Shown here: positions 12,604-23,391 of the stretch, one piece after another | How positions within the stretch are numbered: the first letter of the stretch is position 1 | Layout of the letters: every line of letters begins with the position of its first letter | Assembly: GCA_949358305.1 (NCBI GenBank) | Contig: OX442323.1 | Coordinates: 2,232,001-2,296,000 of the forward strand | Length of the DNA: 64,000 bases | Direction of reading: 5' to 3' | From: Strigamia acuminata | Taxonomy: Eukaryota > Arthropoda > Chilopoda > Geophilomorpha > Linotaeniidae | Translations under genes and position numbers: made by a program | The notes under the pieces: generated by a model | What the model was told of the DNA's origin: nothing | What the model saw: the letters and a program-made list of their open reading frames with translations, nothing else | Database searches by the model: none

Positions 12604-12907
12604 AGATGCGTTTTCATGTGCGTTTTCATGTGCAATTATTCCGTCAATCACGCACGAATTTTAAAAATCGCGCAACAAAAAGCGCATGCCTTGTCGCGCT
12701 TAATTTGAACTCTTTTTTTTAACAACCTGTTTCCTAGACATTCGAGCAACCATTTTGAAAATGTGCCAGTGCTACTAGCGACCTCTCACATGAAAATGGC
12801 AAAGCGAAGCTCCATTGTAAAGCGATGCGAGAAAACCGCGCGTGAATGCACTGCATGCGATTTTTAAAGTGGTGCGATAGAAAATAATCGCACATGAAAA
12901 CGCACCT
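12604..12907. mobile_element. PIF/Harbinger-like MITE (TTA duplication)
   Basis: Flanked by TTA at 12,601-12,603 and 12,908-12,910. Tips AGATGCGTTTTCATGTGCG (left) and, complemented, AGGTGCGTTTTCATGTGCG (right). The left arm carries a tandem duplication of CGTTTTCATGTG. Non-coding. Confidence 0.7.
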
Positions 12908-14008
12908 TTAAACCCACATCATGTTTTTCATTCCTTCTTGACCGGTAACAATTAGGAAACGTGATTTGCACAACACCAACTGATTGACCAAAACCTAAGT
13001 AAATAAAAAGAAAAAAAAAAAACAGATTAGAGAACGCTTTAATTCGACGTTTGAGAAAAAGAAAACCCAGTCTTGAAAATCAAGACTGGAAATAAATAAA
13101 TAAAAATGACTTTAGTTCACTCCGACAACCTAAGCCGCCAAACTCCACACTCCGAATCATAATGTGAGAAAGAAAGAAAGAAGAAAAAAACCAACCATCA
13201 CCATCATTACCAATTGACTTTTTCTGCTCTTTTGCACTCCAAATTCATTCATTCATTCATTCATTTCATTCCATTGTCAACAAAAAAGAAAATTCAATGA
13301 CATTTTATCAAGAATTAATGAGCTGTTTAAGTCGATAAATTGATTCAGGAAACTTTATTTCTTTTTTCTCCCATTTCCTAAATTCACTCCCTTTCCTCAT
13401 GGTCTTCTTATGCTGGCTTGTTGCAATGCAGCTGTTGCCTGTTGGACCCATCTCTTACTTCCTGATGACAGATGGTCTTTTACTCTTTTGCCATGACTTT
13501 TTGCTTCAACTTTGTCTGCAAAAATGAAGTCTAACCAAAAGTGAACTTAATTTCATCCCTATCCTCTTCCATTCACTTTAAACTAACTAATTTATTCATG
13601 CTTGTCTAATCATGAATCAATAACTTGTGTGCTAAAAATTTCAGTATAGTTAAGATTAAGATGCACCTCAAGAATTAAGCCTAACATCCGATTAGCATAA
13701 TCGATAGGCGAGCGCAGAGACAAGCACTACAGCATTCATCTCAATGACATGCATAATTAATTGAGGAAAAATGAGGCTGCAAAATTCATTCAGCTTAATG
13801 TTATTACCCTCTATTTAAATGTTGTTTGTATTGAATTTAGGAATTGCAGTTTGCTGTGGGATCATTTGTTTACATGTTATTAAGTTTCCCTAATGGTTTT
13901 AGACCAAGCATGAATTCTGCATCAACTTTCATTTCGTAAAAGCGTATAGATTTCTTTACTTTTAGTTATTCAAACAAGTATACCTGTAATGCATGGAAGC
14001 ATTACATC

Positions 14009-14261
14009 TTAGACTTCTAAACCCCTTCTACACGTATATAGAAATACATCTGTCCGTCTAAATTGATGCATTAAAAAAAAAAAAAAAAGTTTTTGGAGAA
14101 ATACGAAAATTCCTTAGGCACCTATTGAAAGTATGCTGAGTTCATTGCCGTTGCCCGTTTGGCTCTAGCTGCTTTCATTTTGGAGGAGTTGATATGGACA
14201 GACGGACGGACGGACAGAACAGTTTTATTAGACTTTCTAAACATAGGGTTTAGAAGTCTAA
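14009..14261. mobile_element. Inverted-repeat element with TTAGACTTCTAAACCC ends
   Basis: Ends TTAGACTTCTAAACCC and GGGTTTAGAAGTCTAA are exact complements. Inside are TCTGTCCGTC at the left and a GACGGACGGACGGACAG microsatellite at the right, also complementary. A small non-autonomous element or hairpin of unknown class. Confidence 0.65.
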
Positions 14262-14559
14262 AAATTAGTAGGGGCTTTCCAAAACATTCCTCTTGGTATG
14301 CATCACAGTCTGTGGTTTGACGCTTGTTTGAAAAATCCACTAATTGTCATTGGTCAGTGGGCACATTACTGCTGGCTTCCTCACGCATCAGAAAAGAATC
14401 CCAAAACTTGTTCACTTAATTGAAAGTAATCACATTAAAGCCTCCTACACTAGATAGATTTACTTTGAGCAGGCATGTTCCTTGCTAGGCCGCTATGTTC
14501 GAACTTATTTTCGAGCATGTGCTGTGATTGACTGAGACCAATCACCTTATTGTTTTCGG

Positions 14560-14605
14560 TGTACTGTATTACCCGGCTTTAAGCAGCATGCTACTTTAAG
14601 TTAAA
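14560..14605 (+). repeat. Short dispersed repeat H, copy 2
   Basis: GTACTGTATTACCCGGCTTT, then AAGCAGCATGC and TACTTTAAG. Closest in form to copy 1 at 4864. Confidence 0.45.
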
Positions 14606-15072
14606 TGACCAACGTTTGGAAATGTCAATTACGAATGTCGCTAAAATGCCTGTAATAACGGGTTTTACCGTCAGTCAGGTCAAACCCCAAGCCATAGGGG
14701 CATTGTGAAAACCGGCGTTTGAAGATGGCCATGGGGATGAGTAGAGAAGCCAACATTCAGCAGGGATTTTGGACGACCCGTTAGTACTGAAAAATTGTCA
14801 TAAAATATCAAAAATAACCTTTTGTTCCCACGTTCTCGTAAATGTGACCCCCTTAGAAATTACAATAGACTTGTTCTTAACCGAATATAACCCCTGGCAA
14901 AAAGTATTCGATCAGCCACCACATGAGTTGATTCGAACTCAAAATCATTTTATTTTGCAGTCTAAGTAATAATTTATACACAAAACATTTTATTCATTGA
15001 AAAGACCAAGCCAAAACCAGAAAACCAACAAAACAGTAAATACAAATAATTTTTCAACATAAATAGTATAAA

Positions 15073-15126
15073 TTGGCATTGCGGACTTTCAAAGGCATGC
15101 CGCTTAAGGCGAGGTAATACGGTATC
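15073..15126 (-). repeat. Short dispersed repeat H, copy 3 (inverted)
   Basis: Read on the minus strand: ACCGTATTAC, CTCGCCTTAAG, CGGCATGCC, TTTGAAAG. The word order is the same as in copies 1, 2, 4 and 5. Confidence 0.4.
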
Positions 15127-16842
15127 AACACATTGGCAGTAACGGAACAGTCCAATCAATGACATTAGTAGATTCTTTGAGTGAACAGACTATAGGCTAA
15201 ATGACATTTCAAATCCCCAGCCAGTGCTAGCTCCTCCATGTTAGATATTGGAAATATTGAAGACTCAGATGGGCAAATGCAGCCAAAGCACATCAATGAA
15301 GATTTAAATTCAATAACCAATAAGACTATTAGAATTTCTAGAATGTTAAAAGCTCTACCCTTTGAACCAGGTTAATAAAATCACCGGGACCTTTGGAACG
15401 GCAATTCAAAAACCGATAACTACGGTAGTCTTTTGATGTATTCAGCATAAAATATTCTCTCTATGAAAAGTTTTCTAAATAGAAATACAAGTACAGAACC
15501 GTACTTTGTCTGGGTTTTCTGTGGTTTTCCTAGTTCTCAGTGCAAACGCAAGGTTGGGTCCTCAAGAAAGTCGTCTGTTAGTATCACTCCCTGCGTGGTC
15601 GTAGACATTGGGCAGGAATTCTGCCTTTGGGCCAGAATGGCCATGTTTAAATGACAAATGAGACTTTTCCATTTTTCTCACCTTAAAATTGTTCTCGCAC
15701 CATCTGGTGACATTCTAACATTGAGGAATTTCCAAATTAAACCACTCTTGTGTTTATTTTAAAGTTGAAGAGCATTATAAATAAATTTCTGAGTACATAA
15801 TTAAACATTTATTCCTTGAAACTACACATTAAACAGCATGTGATTTGAGTTGTCCTGTCTTAATCTCACCCTTGAGTACTGAGCAATCATGTGGTTTATG
15901 GCTGATTGCAGGTGTATATAAACTCCATTTATGACTCATCAAGTGTAAATGAAACGATAAATTAGGCAGCAAAAGGGTTATTGACAAGGAACTTGTACTA
16001 TGGATTGCTGTTAATGGCACTTGGACATCAACTTATGGTGTGCCATATAATAAATAGCACACATCAAACCAAGATAGGAAAAGAACAACATTCACCACTG
16101 ATTTCTGATAAACTCATGCTGCTCTCTCTACGTGATTCACTCACCTGCACTTCCTCTCACCGACTCGTTTCATTGGCTCAACTGTGGAGTCCATGACTGT
16201 TTTTATGGTCACCAATAAGAGTGCCAGTGTGGCTTGCCCTTTGGCATTACCAAGATCTCGTCTAACTCACCCTAAACTATTTATAGGCAATCAAGAATGT
16301 GCAACTCTAGATTTATAATGTATTCTAGCTTGATGAAAACAGTTGCCTTGCAGCTCAAACTTCTAAAAAATTGAAGCTGATGTGGATTTGCTTTTAAGAA
16401 TGGATCACACTCTTTCTTATTCCGTGTAGATTTTTTTTTTGCACTTAACTCATTTGGCTTGCGAAATCATCAAACTTAAAGGTTTCACTACACTTTCAAA
16501 CTAGCCTAATTTTTTCTTCCCTTTGTTTTTAAATATTATTGTTTTGATTGTTTGTTTAGTTTTATTATAAATTAATTAATTAATTAATTAATTAATCTGC
16601 AACCTTAACCATAACCAGCTCATGGAGCTTTGGACAAATTACCAATAAACATTTGATCGGCGACAAATTTTCATGATTATCCCAGGAAATACTCCAAACC
16701 AGGCAAAAATACAGATAAAATAAAAAGAATAAATAGGAGCAAAATAATTTACAATAAGGCACATAAATTCAAGAAAAAATGAAGTTATTTGAAAGGACAA
16801 AATTATTTCCAACAAAAATGTGGAAAATGAAGAAATAGTAGA

Positions 16843-16983
16843 TGCATTCAAAAACTCAAAAACGCCTCTAAAACTCGTTTCGTGTTTGTATGCATGACGT
16901 CATTCCCATGTTATTCAATGGGAATGACGTCACATGTACAGACACGAAACGAGTTTTGCATACGTTTTAGACTTTTTGAATGC
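16843..16983. repeat. Long near-perfect palindrome with TGACGTCA sites
   Basis: Two arms of about 65 bases, nearly touching, pair as TGCATTCAAAAA ... TTTTTGAATGCA, AAAACTCGTTTCGTGT ... ACACGAAACGAGTTTT and ATGACGTCATTCCCAT ... ATGGGAATGACGTCA. Each arm holds a full CRE-like TGACGTCA. A solo arm-like sequence (CTGCATTCAAAAAGTC ... AAACTCG) occurs at 22,093-22,126, so this is probably a hairpin MITE. Confidence 0.7.
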
Positions 16984-18650
16984 AGCTACTGCAAAGATGT
17001 GCGCAAAATTTCGAATTTTAAAACTGTCGCAAGCCAGGACCGTAACAACACAAACAGGTATCCATAAAAGTTGCACTGATAATTTATAAAGCATCGGATG
17101 ACCAGCTTCATCAAAATTTTGAAATGACATTACGACATTTCTGACATCACACCAAATCATTGCAGCCTGATGCTGAGAATTGACTATGGAATCATTTGCT
17201 AGACCAATCAAATCCCTCCAAATACAGAGCCACTGACATTCAATCAATCATCAATTAGTTCTAAGTTATTTATCTTATATCATTGGAGAATATTCATTTA
17301 AGCAGGAATATACCTGCAGTCACTTGAGAAAAATAAATGACTTATCCTTTTAAAATTGAATGCTCATGCGGCAGTAAAAGCTCCAGAATTGTATCATCTT
17401 CATCGAGCTGTGCTCTTGTTTTATTCCCTACAACACTTAAACTCCATGTTTAACTTACAATAATCTGTGTCTGCGTTTTTGGATGTAATTTAATTGCTTA
17501 AAAGTGGAAATATTGACATTTATTTGCATACCGTCACCGTCACAATATAAAAGCCGGCGGACATAGCTACCATTAAAAGTACTCAGCGGAAAGACACACA
17601 CAGCACAAGTTGGATCTCTCTCTCTCTCTTCCCAGTTCAGTTGTTTGTCTTTTAGTCTCACATTTTTGATCAATTTATTGATCGGCTGATTTGGCACACA
17701 ATTCCTCATACTGTACAATTGGTTACTCAATTACAAAACTTTATATAAAATTCTTTCGCTCCTTTTAGATTTGCACATGTCTAAGTAGGTGCCTTCATGA
17801 AAAGTTGAATCTTCCTGTGCTTGCAAGTGTAAAACTGATGCAAATTTATACACAAACACACAGGATTGAGTTATTTACGCAAAAGTTTACAATCCAGGAC
17901 CTTCTGGTTTGTTTAGGAATTGAAGTTGTTCTTCACAAAGCAAGAAAATAAATAAAAATAAATAGCAAAGACATGGGCAAAAGTGCACAATGGTTTGGAT
18001 GGATTGGAGCAGCGGTGTTATCCAAAGCAATCTAAATCGCCTTAAAAGTGTATTCACACTGCAATCACCTTACGATACTATTCCCAAAGGGAGTAATCGA
18101 GTAGAATGCACTCTTTAAATTGACTCTTATCACACTGGCCGTAATAGTGCACGTATCGTATACCTCTGATGGCGTTATTACGTCCTTCATACACACTCAT
18201 TACTTCCTATTTCGTTCAACCATTTACTCTCTTGATTACATGGCTGATCGAGTGCACCTGATTTTTTCCCACTCTACTTTTTTCTTCCTTCTTCTCCTTC
18301 GCTTTCGACACCAAACCAGGAGTGAAAGATAACGGCAAAACATTCATCCTGGCGTTATGCTTTAGTTTTACCGTAGTTTTGTTTTATTCGTTGTCTAATG
18401 CTTATGTCACACTTGAACCAATTTTCTACATAACTACCCAACCTTTAGAAACTCTTGCGTTCACACTTATTCTAGTTTTCTACAACTCAAAACAAAATGG
18501 CGACTCTTCTCAACTTAAAGTTGTAGAAGTGACTTCGAAAACTTGACGTCACAACTCCAGAGATAAAAACTGGCCCCACAACTCAGGATCGGTTCAAAAA
18601 ATAGTCGCTAACTACTTTTGATTCACAACTTCCGTTGGATTTTTACAACT
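16984..18650. other. Intergenic, no gene supported
   Basis: AT-rich with short ORFs. The open frame at 18,322-18,546 has no recognisable domain, and the 16,930-17,247 minus frame lies partly in the palindrome. Confidence 0.5.
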
Positions 18651-18780
18651 GCAGTCGAATCTCCTTATAACAAACCGCAAGTGACCCAAAAAATGTGTTT
18701 GTGTGAGGTTTGAAAGAACTAGCTCTGAGCATGGCAAAAGTTAAACTGTGTCTTTATTTACACTCAATTCTACAAAGTAA

Positions 18781-19043
18781 TGTGGAGTTTTTCGGGTTCG
18801 AGACCGAGGACGGGCGACAACGGTCGCCAGGAGGCGGGCGGACATACGCAAATATGTCCAGTAGACGTTTTGGAGTAAAACAGCCAATCGGGGCTGTTCG
18901 CTTGTGGTCAGCCAATCAGAGCTGACCAATGCGATATATAAAGAAGAATTGTTTGTTAATAAAATTACTTGAAGTTAACTAGAGCTTGTAGTTGTGTCTT
19001 GGTAATTTTGGGTCAGCTGATCCCAAGTTTGGGATAGTTTACA
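18781..19043 (+). repeat. 5' LTR
   Basis: Contains CCAAT words upstream of a TATATAAAG box (18,935-18,943) and AATAAA at 18,958-18,963, so U3, R and U5 can be placed. Ends TTTACA directly before the primer site. Confidence 0.9.
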
Positions 19044-19058
19044 TCAGAAGTGGGGTAG
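19044..19058 (+). promoter_or_regulatory. Probable primer-binding site (tRNA-Leu type)
   Basis: TCAGAAGTGGGG directly after the 5' LTR resembles the complement of the 3' end of animal tRNA-Leu genes (from memory, ending CCCACTTCTGACACCA). The usual TGG start is replaced by the LTR's own ACA, so pairing would begin a few bases in. Confidence 0.5.
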
Positions 19059-19230
19059 AAGGATTCGATGCGACGATAAAGTAGATGAATAAGTAGACGG
19101 AAAAGTAGAAGACGATTGTTTTTGGCGACGGAAGCGGAATTCGGGTTGGCAAATAGCGCGTGGACGGTTCGGGAAACGAGAGACGATTCGCTGGAACACC
19201 GCGTGTTACGAGGGTTAGCCGAATTACGAG

Positions 19231-20790
19231 ATGGCCGGAGCAAAAACAATGACGAACGACGAATTCATTGCGGAACAAATCGCGCAGATAAAGCAAATGA
19301 TGCAGGCGATGCAGAGGAAACCGGAAAAACCAAAAGAAGTGAAGAACGCGCCAAAGTTACCACGTGTTACGAAGATTACGAACGAAAAGAGGGCCGCAGC
19401 AGAAGCAGTTTTAGCAAAGATTCGACGTGGAGAACTTCCAACCGAGACTAGATCGTACGACGAATGGTCGAAACTGAGAATCCAAGATGTCAAGCCATTG
19501 TTACAAACCCGTAACATTGTGCCAGCAAAGTCGAAATTTGATATGATAAGTCAATTGCGACGAGCAATACGTGCAGAAGCAGGAATCGGCGAAGGCGAAG
19601 GCAGAGATGAAGACGACGACGAAGAAAGCGACGAAGATGACGAAAATGACGTAGAAGAAACGGTTCGAAATACGAATCGGAACGAAGACACGATCGACAC
19701 AAGTCAAGACAAAGATGCGACCGAGACGGATCGAAACGAAGAATTGGGCGGTGAATTAAATGGCGATAACGAAGACGAGATGATTCGAAACGACGATACG
19801 GAAAAAGAAACGAGGGAGATGAACGATGGATTGGATGGGGACGATCTGGACGAAGAGAGCGAAGAGAATCGAGATGCGATTAGTGCAAATTCGAACAAAG
19901 TCGATACGAAGTCGGAGGAATTGGATGCACAATCAAACGAACTAGACGTGGAACAGGGGGAGTTTTGTGCGAGTTTGAAGGAGGTGAACGATGAAGTTAG
20001 CTACGAATTAGATGACGAAGACGAGGTGATTCGAGATGAGGAGGCAAGCGAAACGCAAAACGAATTTGTCGCGGGGTTAGATGAACTCGACGGGGGCGGA
20101 GTTGGGCTTGGCAACAGACCGGAGGAATTCGAAGTAAACGACGAATTGGACAAGCTTCTGCCGCGCATGGAGGCACGATACGAGACGTTCGGGAGCGAAA
20201 AAGAGAACGATGGAGACAGACGCGATTTCCGAGCCGAAGAAGACAAAACGAAGGCCGAACTAGTTAGGACGAATTCAAACGCCGAAGCGGACGAAATAGG
20301 CGCGTATTTGAGTGGAGTCGACGAGATTGACACGAGCCTAGAGATTGCCAAGGCGGGGACCGATGCGAGATCGGATGGCGACAACTCAGGACGGGAGAAC
20401 GAGAAGCCACAGAGCGATATAAGGGCAAATAGCGATGCGACGGGGACGCAAACGGAAAAGGGGGTGGCATTGATTCGGCCCACGAGGGGCGTAAAGGATC
20501 GAAAAACGGGCCACGAGGATAAAACGAGCGATGAGACAGAGCGCAGACGACGAAGAAATCAAAGTAAAGACAAGACGAATCGAATTTGGCGTACGAAACT
20601 CAAATCAAGTGATCGGGTGAGAAAATGGAGGTTCAAGGACGACGCAATGTCGGGAGCAGAGGACGAGGCGTCGGCGAGGACGCCGACGTTTAGTCGGATG
20701 ACCGAGTGTGGAGTTTTTCAGGTTCGAGACCGAGGACGGGCGACAACGGTCGCCAGGAGGCGGGCGGACATACGCAAATATGTCCAGTAG
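19231..20790 (+). CDS. Acidic gag-like protein with SAP-like motif, LTR-element encoded
   Basis: 519 codons from ATG at 19,231, the only long frame in the element. Residues 10-30 are a short amphipathic helix with a QMMQAMQRK stretch; 31-66 are basic; 79-112 (KLRIQDVKPLLQTRNIVPAK and onward to SQLRRA) fit the SAP helix-turn-helix used by DNA- or RNA-binding proteins; about 120-410 is an extremely acidic low-complexity run of D, E, N and S; from about 418 to the end it is strongly basic (five consecutive R in ERRRRRNQ). The last 28 residues are read from the 3' LTR. There is no CCHC knuckle or D-T/S-G protease site. In role it could be a capsid-like or nucleic-acid-packaging protein; this is inference. 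The GAC, GAA and CGA codon bias differs from host exons. Confidence 0.7.
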   Translation: MAGAKTMTNDEFIAEQIAQIKQMMQAMQRKPEKPKEVKNAPKLPRVTKITNEKRAAAEAVLAKIRRGELPTETRSYDEWSKLRIQDVKPLLQTRNIVPAKSKFDMISQLRRAIRAEAGIGEGEGRDEDDDEESDEDDENDVEETVRNTNRNEDTIDTSQDKDATETDRNEELGGELNGDNEDEMIRNDDTEKETREMNDGLDGDDLDEESEENRDAISANSNKVDTKSEELDAQSNELDVEQGEFCASLKEVNDEVSYELDDEDEVIRDEEASETQNEFVAGLDELDGGGVGLGNRPEEFEVNDELDKLLPRMEARYETFGSEKENDGDRRDFRAEEDKTKAELVRTNSNAEADEIGAYLSGVDEIDTSLEIAKAGTDARSDGDNSGRENEKPQSDIRANSDATGTQTEKGVALIRPTRGVKDRKTGHEDKTSDETERRRRRNQSKDKTNRIWRTKLKSSDRVRKWRFKDDAMSGAEDEASARTPTFSRMTECGVFQVRDRGRATTVARRRADIRKYVQ

Positions 20791-20969
20791 ACGTTTTGGA
20801 GTAAAACAGCCAATCGGGGCTGTTCGCTTGTGGTCAGCCAATCAGAGCTGACCAATGCGATATATAAAGAAGAATTGTTTGTTAATAAAATTACTTGAAG
20901 TTAACTAGAGCTTGTAGTTGTGTCTTGGTAATTTCGGGTCAGCTGATCCCAAGTTTGGGATAGTTTACA
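20707..20969 (+). repeat. 3' LTR
   Basis: Same length as the 5' LTR, with TATATAAAG at 20,861-20,869 and AATAAA at 20,884-20,889. Its first 84 bases also encode the C-terminus of the internal ORF. Followed by the GTAA target duplication. Confidence 0.9.
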
Positions 20970-21222
20970 GTAATATGTTTCTGGTTAATGTATTAAATTG
21001 ACATCTGGATGGCTGTCCAGTGTCCATTGTGATCATCGTGTGTGGGCAAATCGTCCCCCCACTAGGTTGGGCGTCATGGTGGCGCCCTCAGTGTGGTCAA
21101 CTCGTCCTTCACAGTTTGTTATAACAAAAGTTCGTTATAACGAAATTCTATGCCCAACCAACCAAACAAGTCATTTTTAACTATTCGTTATAACGAGAAA
21201 TTCGTTATATCGTGGTTTGTGT

Positions 21223-22262
21223 TCTTCCATTGAGCATTTGTAACTATGCTGTAATAGTTGTGGATTTTGTCACATGTGTTTCAGAGTATAGATTAGACAA
21301 TTTCAATAACTTTTTTGTGATTGCACAACGTTCAATCGACTTTGTGATCCAATCTTTACATTTTCCTCACACGAGCATCTTCTAAATGCTCTTTATTCTT
21401 GCTTTTATCACGGCAAACTTGTGTTCAGCTTATGCATTTTCATCTTTTCTTCAATCCTCCATTTGTATAGATAAGCCATGTTTCCTTCTTTTTTACTTGA
21501 TTTGTTTTCTTTTTCTTCTTTTTTATTATACAACAGTACATGACCAGACTTTGTAATAGTCTTTTGGAGTAAGGAACAAGGAAGATCATTTGTCTTTGAT
21601 TGCCTACTCTCACAAACTAGCATGATTTGTTGGTCGAATCAAGCACCGGGTACTAACGATCTTCAATATCGTTTAGTTTCTTATCACCAGGCCTGTGATA
21701 AATGTGAAGAACATGTCTTTGTGTGATATTGCCAGCTGGAATTTTGTGCATGTAAACATGAAAAAAATAAATTACCGAATAAAGTTCAACGTTACAACTT
21801 TTCTTTTGATGGAAGCGCGTATGAAAATTTCACTCATTGTGGATTTTTTCCTCCTCCTCAGAGAGTTGAGAATAGTGCAGATGGCTCAAGACATGGAGGG
21901 AAAGGAAAGTTGGCGAAGTCTAAGTGGCAAAAGAAATGTGTGAATTAATTGAAATGTTGGCAACAGTGATGGGAATGTTTAAACTAGAATTTGAATAATT
22001 GAAGTTCCTAGTTTTAAAAATTCAAAACTGAAAGTTAGGGCAAGTTGTAATGAGAAAATGAAATTGCGAGACTAAAAAAAGCCCATAGCAGTGCTGCATT
22101 CAAAAAGTCATTTAGTCGTTTAAACTCGCCAACATGACCAATGAACAACAAATTTGTCTGACTTTGTTTAATGAATGTAAATGTTTGATCGTCAGAATAA
22201 GCAATTTGCTGTTTTCTTGTTTTTTGCTGGCATTTAAAAAAATAATCCGATATGTTCTTGCT
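21223..22262. other. Intergenic, no gene seen
   Basis: AT-rich. ORFs at 21,408-21,623 (minus) and 21,695-21,943 (plus) have no family resemblance. A solo arm of the 16,843 palindrome family lies at 22,093-22,126. Confidence 0.5.
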
Positions 22263-22545
22263 AGCCTAGTGTGCGGTAGCGGTATACCGTACCACGGTAT
22301 TTTTTTTACGACGTAATACCATAGTATCCACCAAAATGTGTTGGTTTTTATAGTTTTGGTCAGTTTTAAGTTTGATTTTTATCGTTTTCTTCAGTTTCAA
22401 CTTTGATTTTTATCATTTTGTTCCATTTCAAGTTTGATTTTTATCGTTTTGTTCAATTTGCAGTATTACGGTATTTATGCGCTATTTGCGGTATATCGCA
22501 TTCATTGCGGTATTTGGTGAATACCGTACCACACAAGCCTAGTTC
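22263..22545. mobile_element. MITE with GGTACGGTAT-type inverted ends
   Basis: The left end TAGCCTAGTGTGCGGTAGCG pairs imperfectly with the right end ACCGTACCACACAAGCCTAG. The interior is dense in CGGTAT words and includes a short tandem array. No clear target duplication. Confidence 0.55.
22353..22460 (+). repeat. 31-bp tandem repeat, about 3.5 copies
   Basis: The unit has the form GTTTTGTTCAGTTTCAAG plus TTTGATTTTTATC and is repeated in register three times with a partial fourth copy. It lies inside the MITE at 22,263. Confidence 0.8.
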
Positions 22546-23391
22546 TTTCAACAGATAGATACAGACTAGTGCCTGCACAGTCTGTTGCCAATCCCAGTCG
22601 AATCGAGTTGTGGGAACTCGATTGGTGAATGGAGTTGTTGGACAAATGAATCTAGATCCGTAAATCGAGATCAGTGTTCACACCAATAATGGATCTACAT
22701 CCACAACATCAGATGAGATCTAAAACCTTGGTGGAAACAGGATATAAGCCGGTACCAATCGGTTTAACATTGTAAGGTTTTGCAGGATGTTGCGTGCACA
22801 TTCATTACGGTACCACATTTATTTTGACATAGGACTACATCTTTCTGCACACTACGGTAGGCGGTTGAACAGACTGGCAGCAACAATCGGATGGGAATGA
22901 CGTAAAGAACGGAAATGAGAAATGACATAGGGAATGGAAACGCAAACAACAAACAATGTGCTGCAACGTTCACAGCCACGCCGTCTGTTGACGGCACAAA
23001 CCAATACTCACAGCAAATACAAACAACAACAAAGCCACACTCACAACAAACCAAACCAAACATTCCTTCATCTCACTCCGGACGTAGTTCTACGTTGCAG
23101 CACACTGTAGACTGTACGCCTTTACAATTTTTCTGAAATCTCATTATAGAAAAAACGTGTAAAACAAGGTGGCTTTAGAATATCTGCAGTCCATCTTTTT
23201 GGTCGTCAGGAAAATGTATTTTGCAATTTTTTACGCGAACGATTACGCAAAGTAGATTTTTCCCCTGAAAAATTATTGCCAATAAACTTGCAATGTATTG
23301 ATATTGGATGAAATAGAAAATTGGTTCCATTATTTACCTGGATTATTTTATTTGCAGAGCATGTTGGCAGCTGTAGGCCTTTGACTTGGAA
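22546..23391 (+). other. Upstream of sarcoglycan gene; possible 5' untranslated sequence
   Basis: Less AT-rich between 22,780 and 23,110, without a credible domain in either strand's ORF. An acceptor-like TTATTTGCAG ends at 23,357. The first in-frame ATG of the sarcoglycan exon is at 23,392, and an earlier ATG (23,361) opens a frame of only seven codons. A non-coding first exon upstream is therefore likely, but I cannot place it. Confidence 0.35.

Larger units (their letters stand above)
12911..16842. other. Intergenic, no gene supported
   Basis: Contains a perfect small hairpin (CCAGTCTTG ... CAAGACTGG near 13,067-13,089), an ATTC microsatellite near 13,243-13,262, an inverted-repeat element at 14,009, two H repeats and a TTAA microsatellite near 16,573. 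The short ORFs have no recognisable content. Confidence 0.5.
18781..20969 (+). mobile_element. Recent LTR retrotransposon with a single gag-like ORF
   Basis: Two direct 263-bp LTRs (18,781-19,043 and 20,707-20,969) bound 1,663 bases of internal sequence, flanked by GTAA on both sides as a 4-bp target duplication. LTRs begin TGTGG and end TTACA. I found two differences between them (18,794 versus 20,720, and one in the TTTTGGG/TTTCGGG stretch), so the insertion is young. There is no protease, reverse transcriptase, RNase H or integrase: the only ORF is the 519-codon protein at 19,231. It is therefore a non-autonomous (TRIM/LARD-like) element or an internally deleted Ty3-type element. It is conspicuously rich in CpG compared with its surroundings. 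Confidence 0.9.
18651..21222. mobile_element. Pogo-like element remnant interrupted by the LTR element
   Basis: The left piece begins CAGTCGAATCTCCTTATAAC just before the LTR. The right piece, beyond the LTR, carries GTTCGTTATAACGAAATTC and CGTTATAACGAGAAATTCG before TATCGTGG. Both resemble pogo-group MITE sequence. The LTR retrotransposon seems to have landed inside. The outer right end is not clean. Confidence 0.4.

Noticed and set aside
20001-20483. 160-codon serine-rich minus-strand ORF
   Set aside because: Mirror image of the Asp/Glu-rich plus-strand ORF of the LTR element; a composition shadow.
22764-23136. Overlapping ORFs on both strands just upstream of sarcoglycan 1
   Set aside because: Low-complexity threonine/glutamine and cysteine/valine readings with no domain; more likely untranslated or intergenic sequence.
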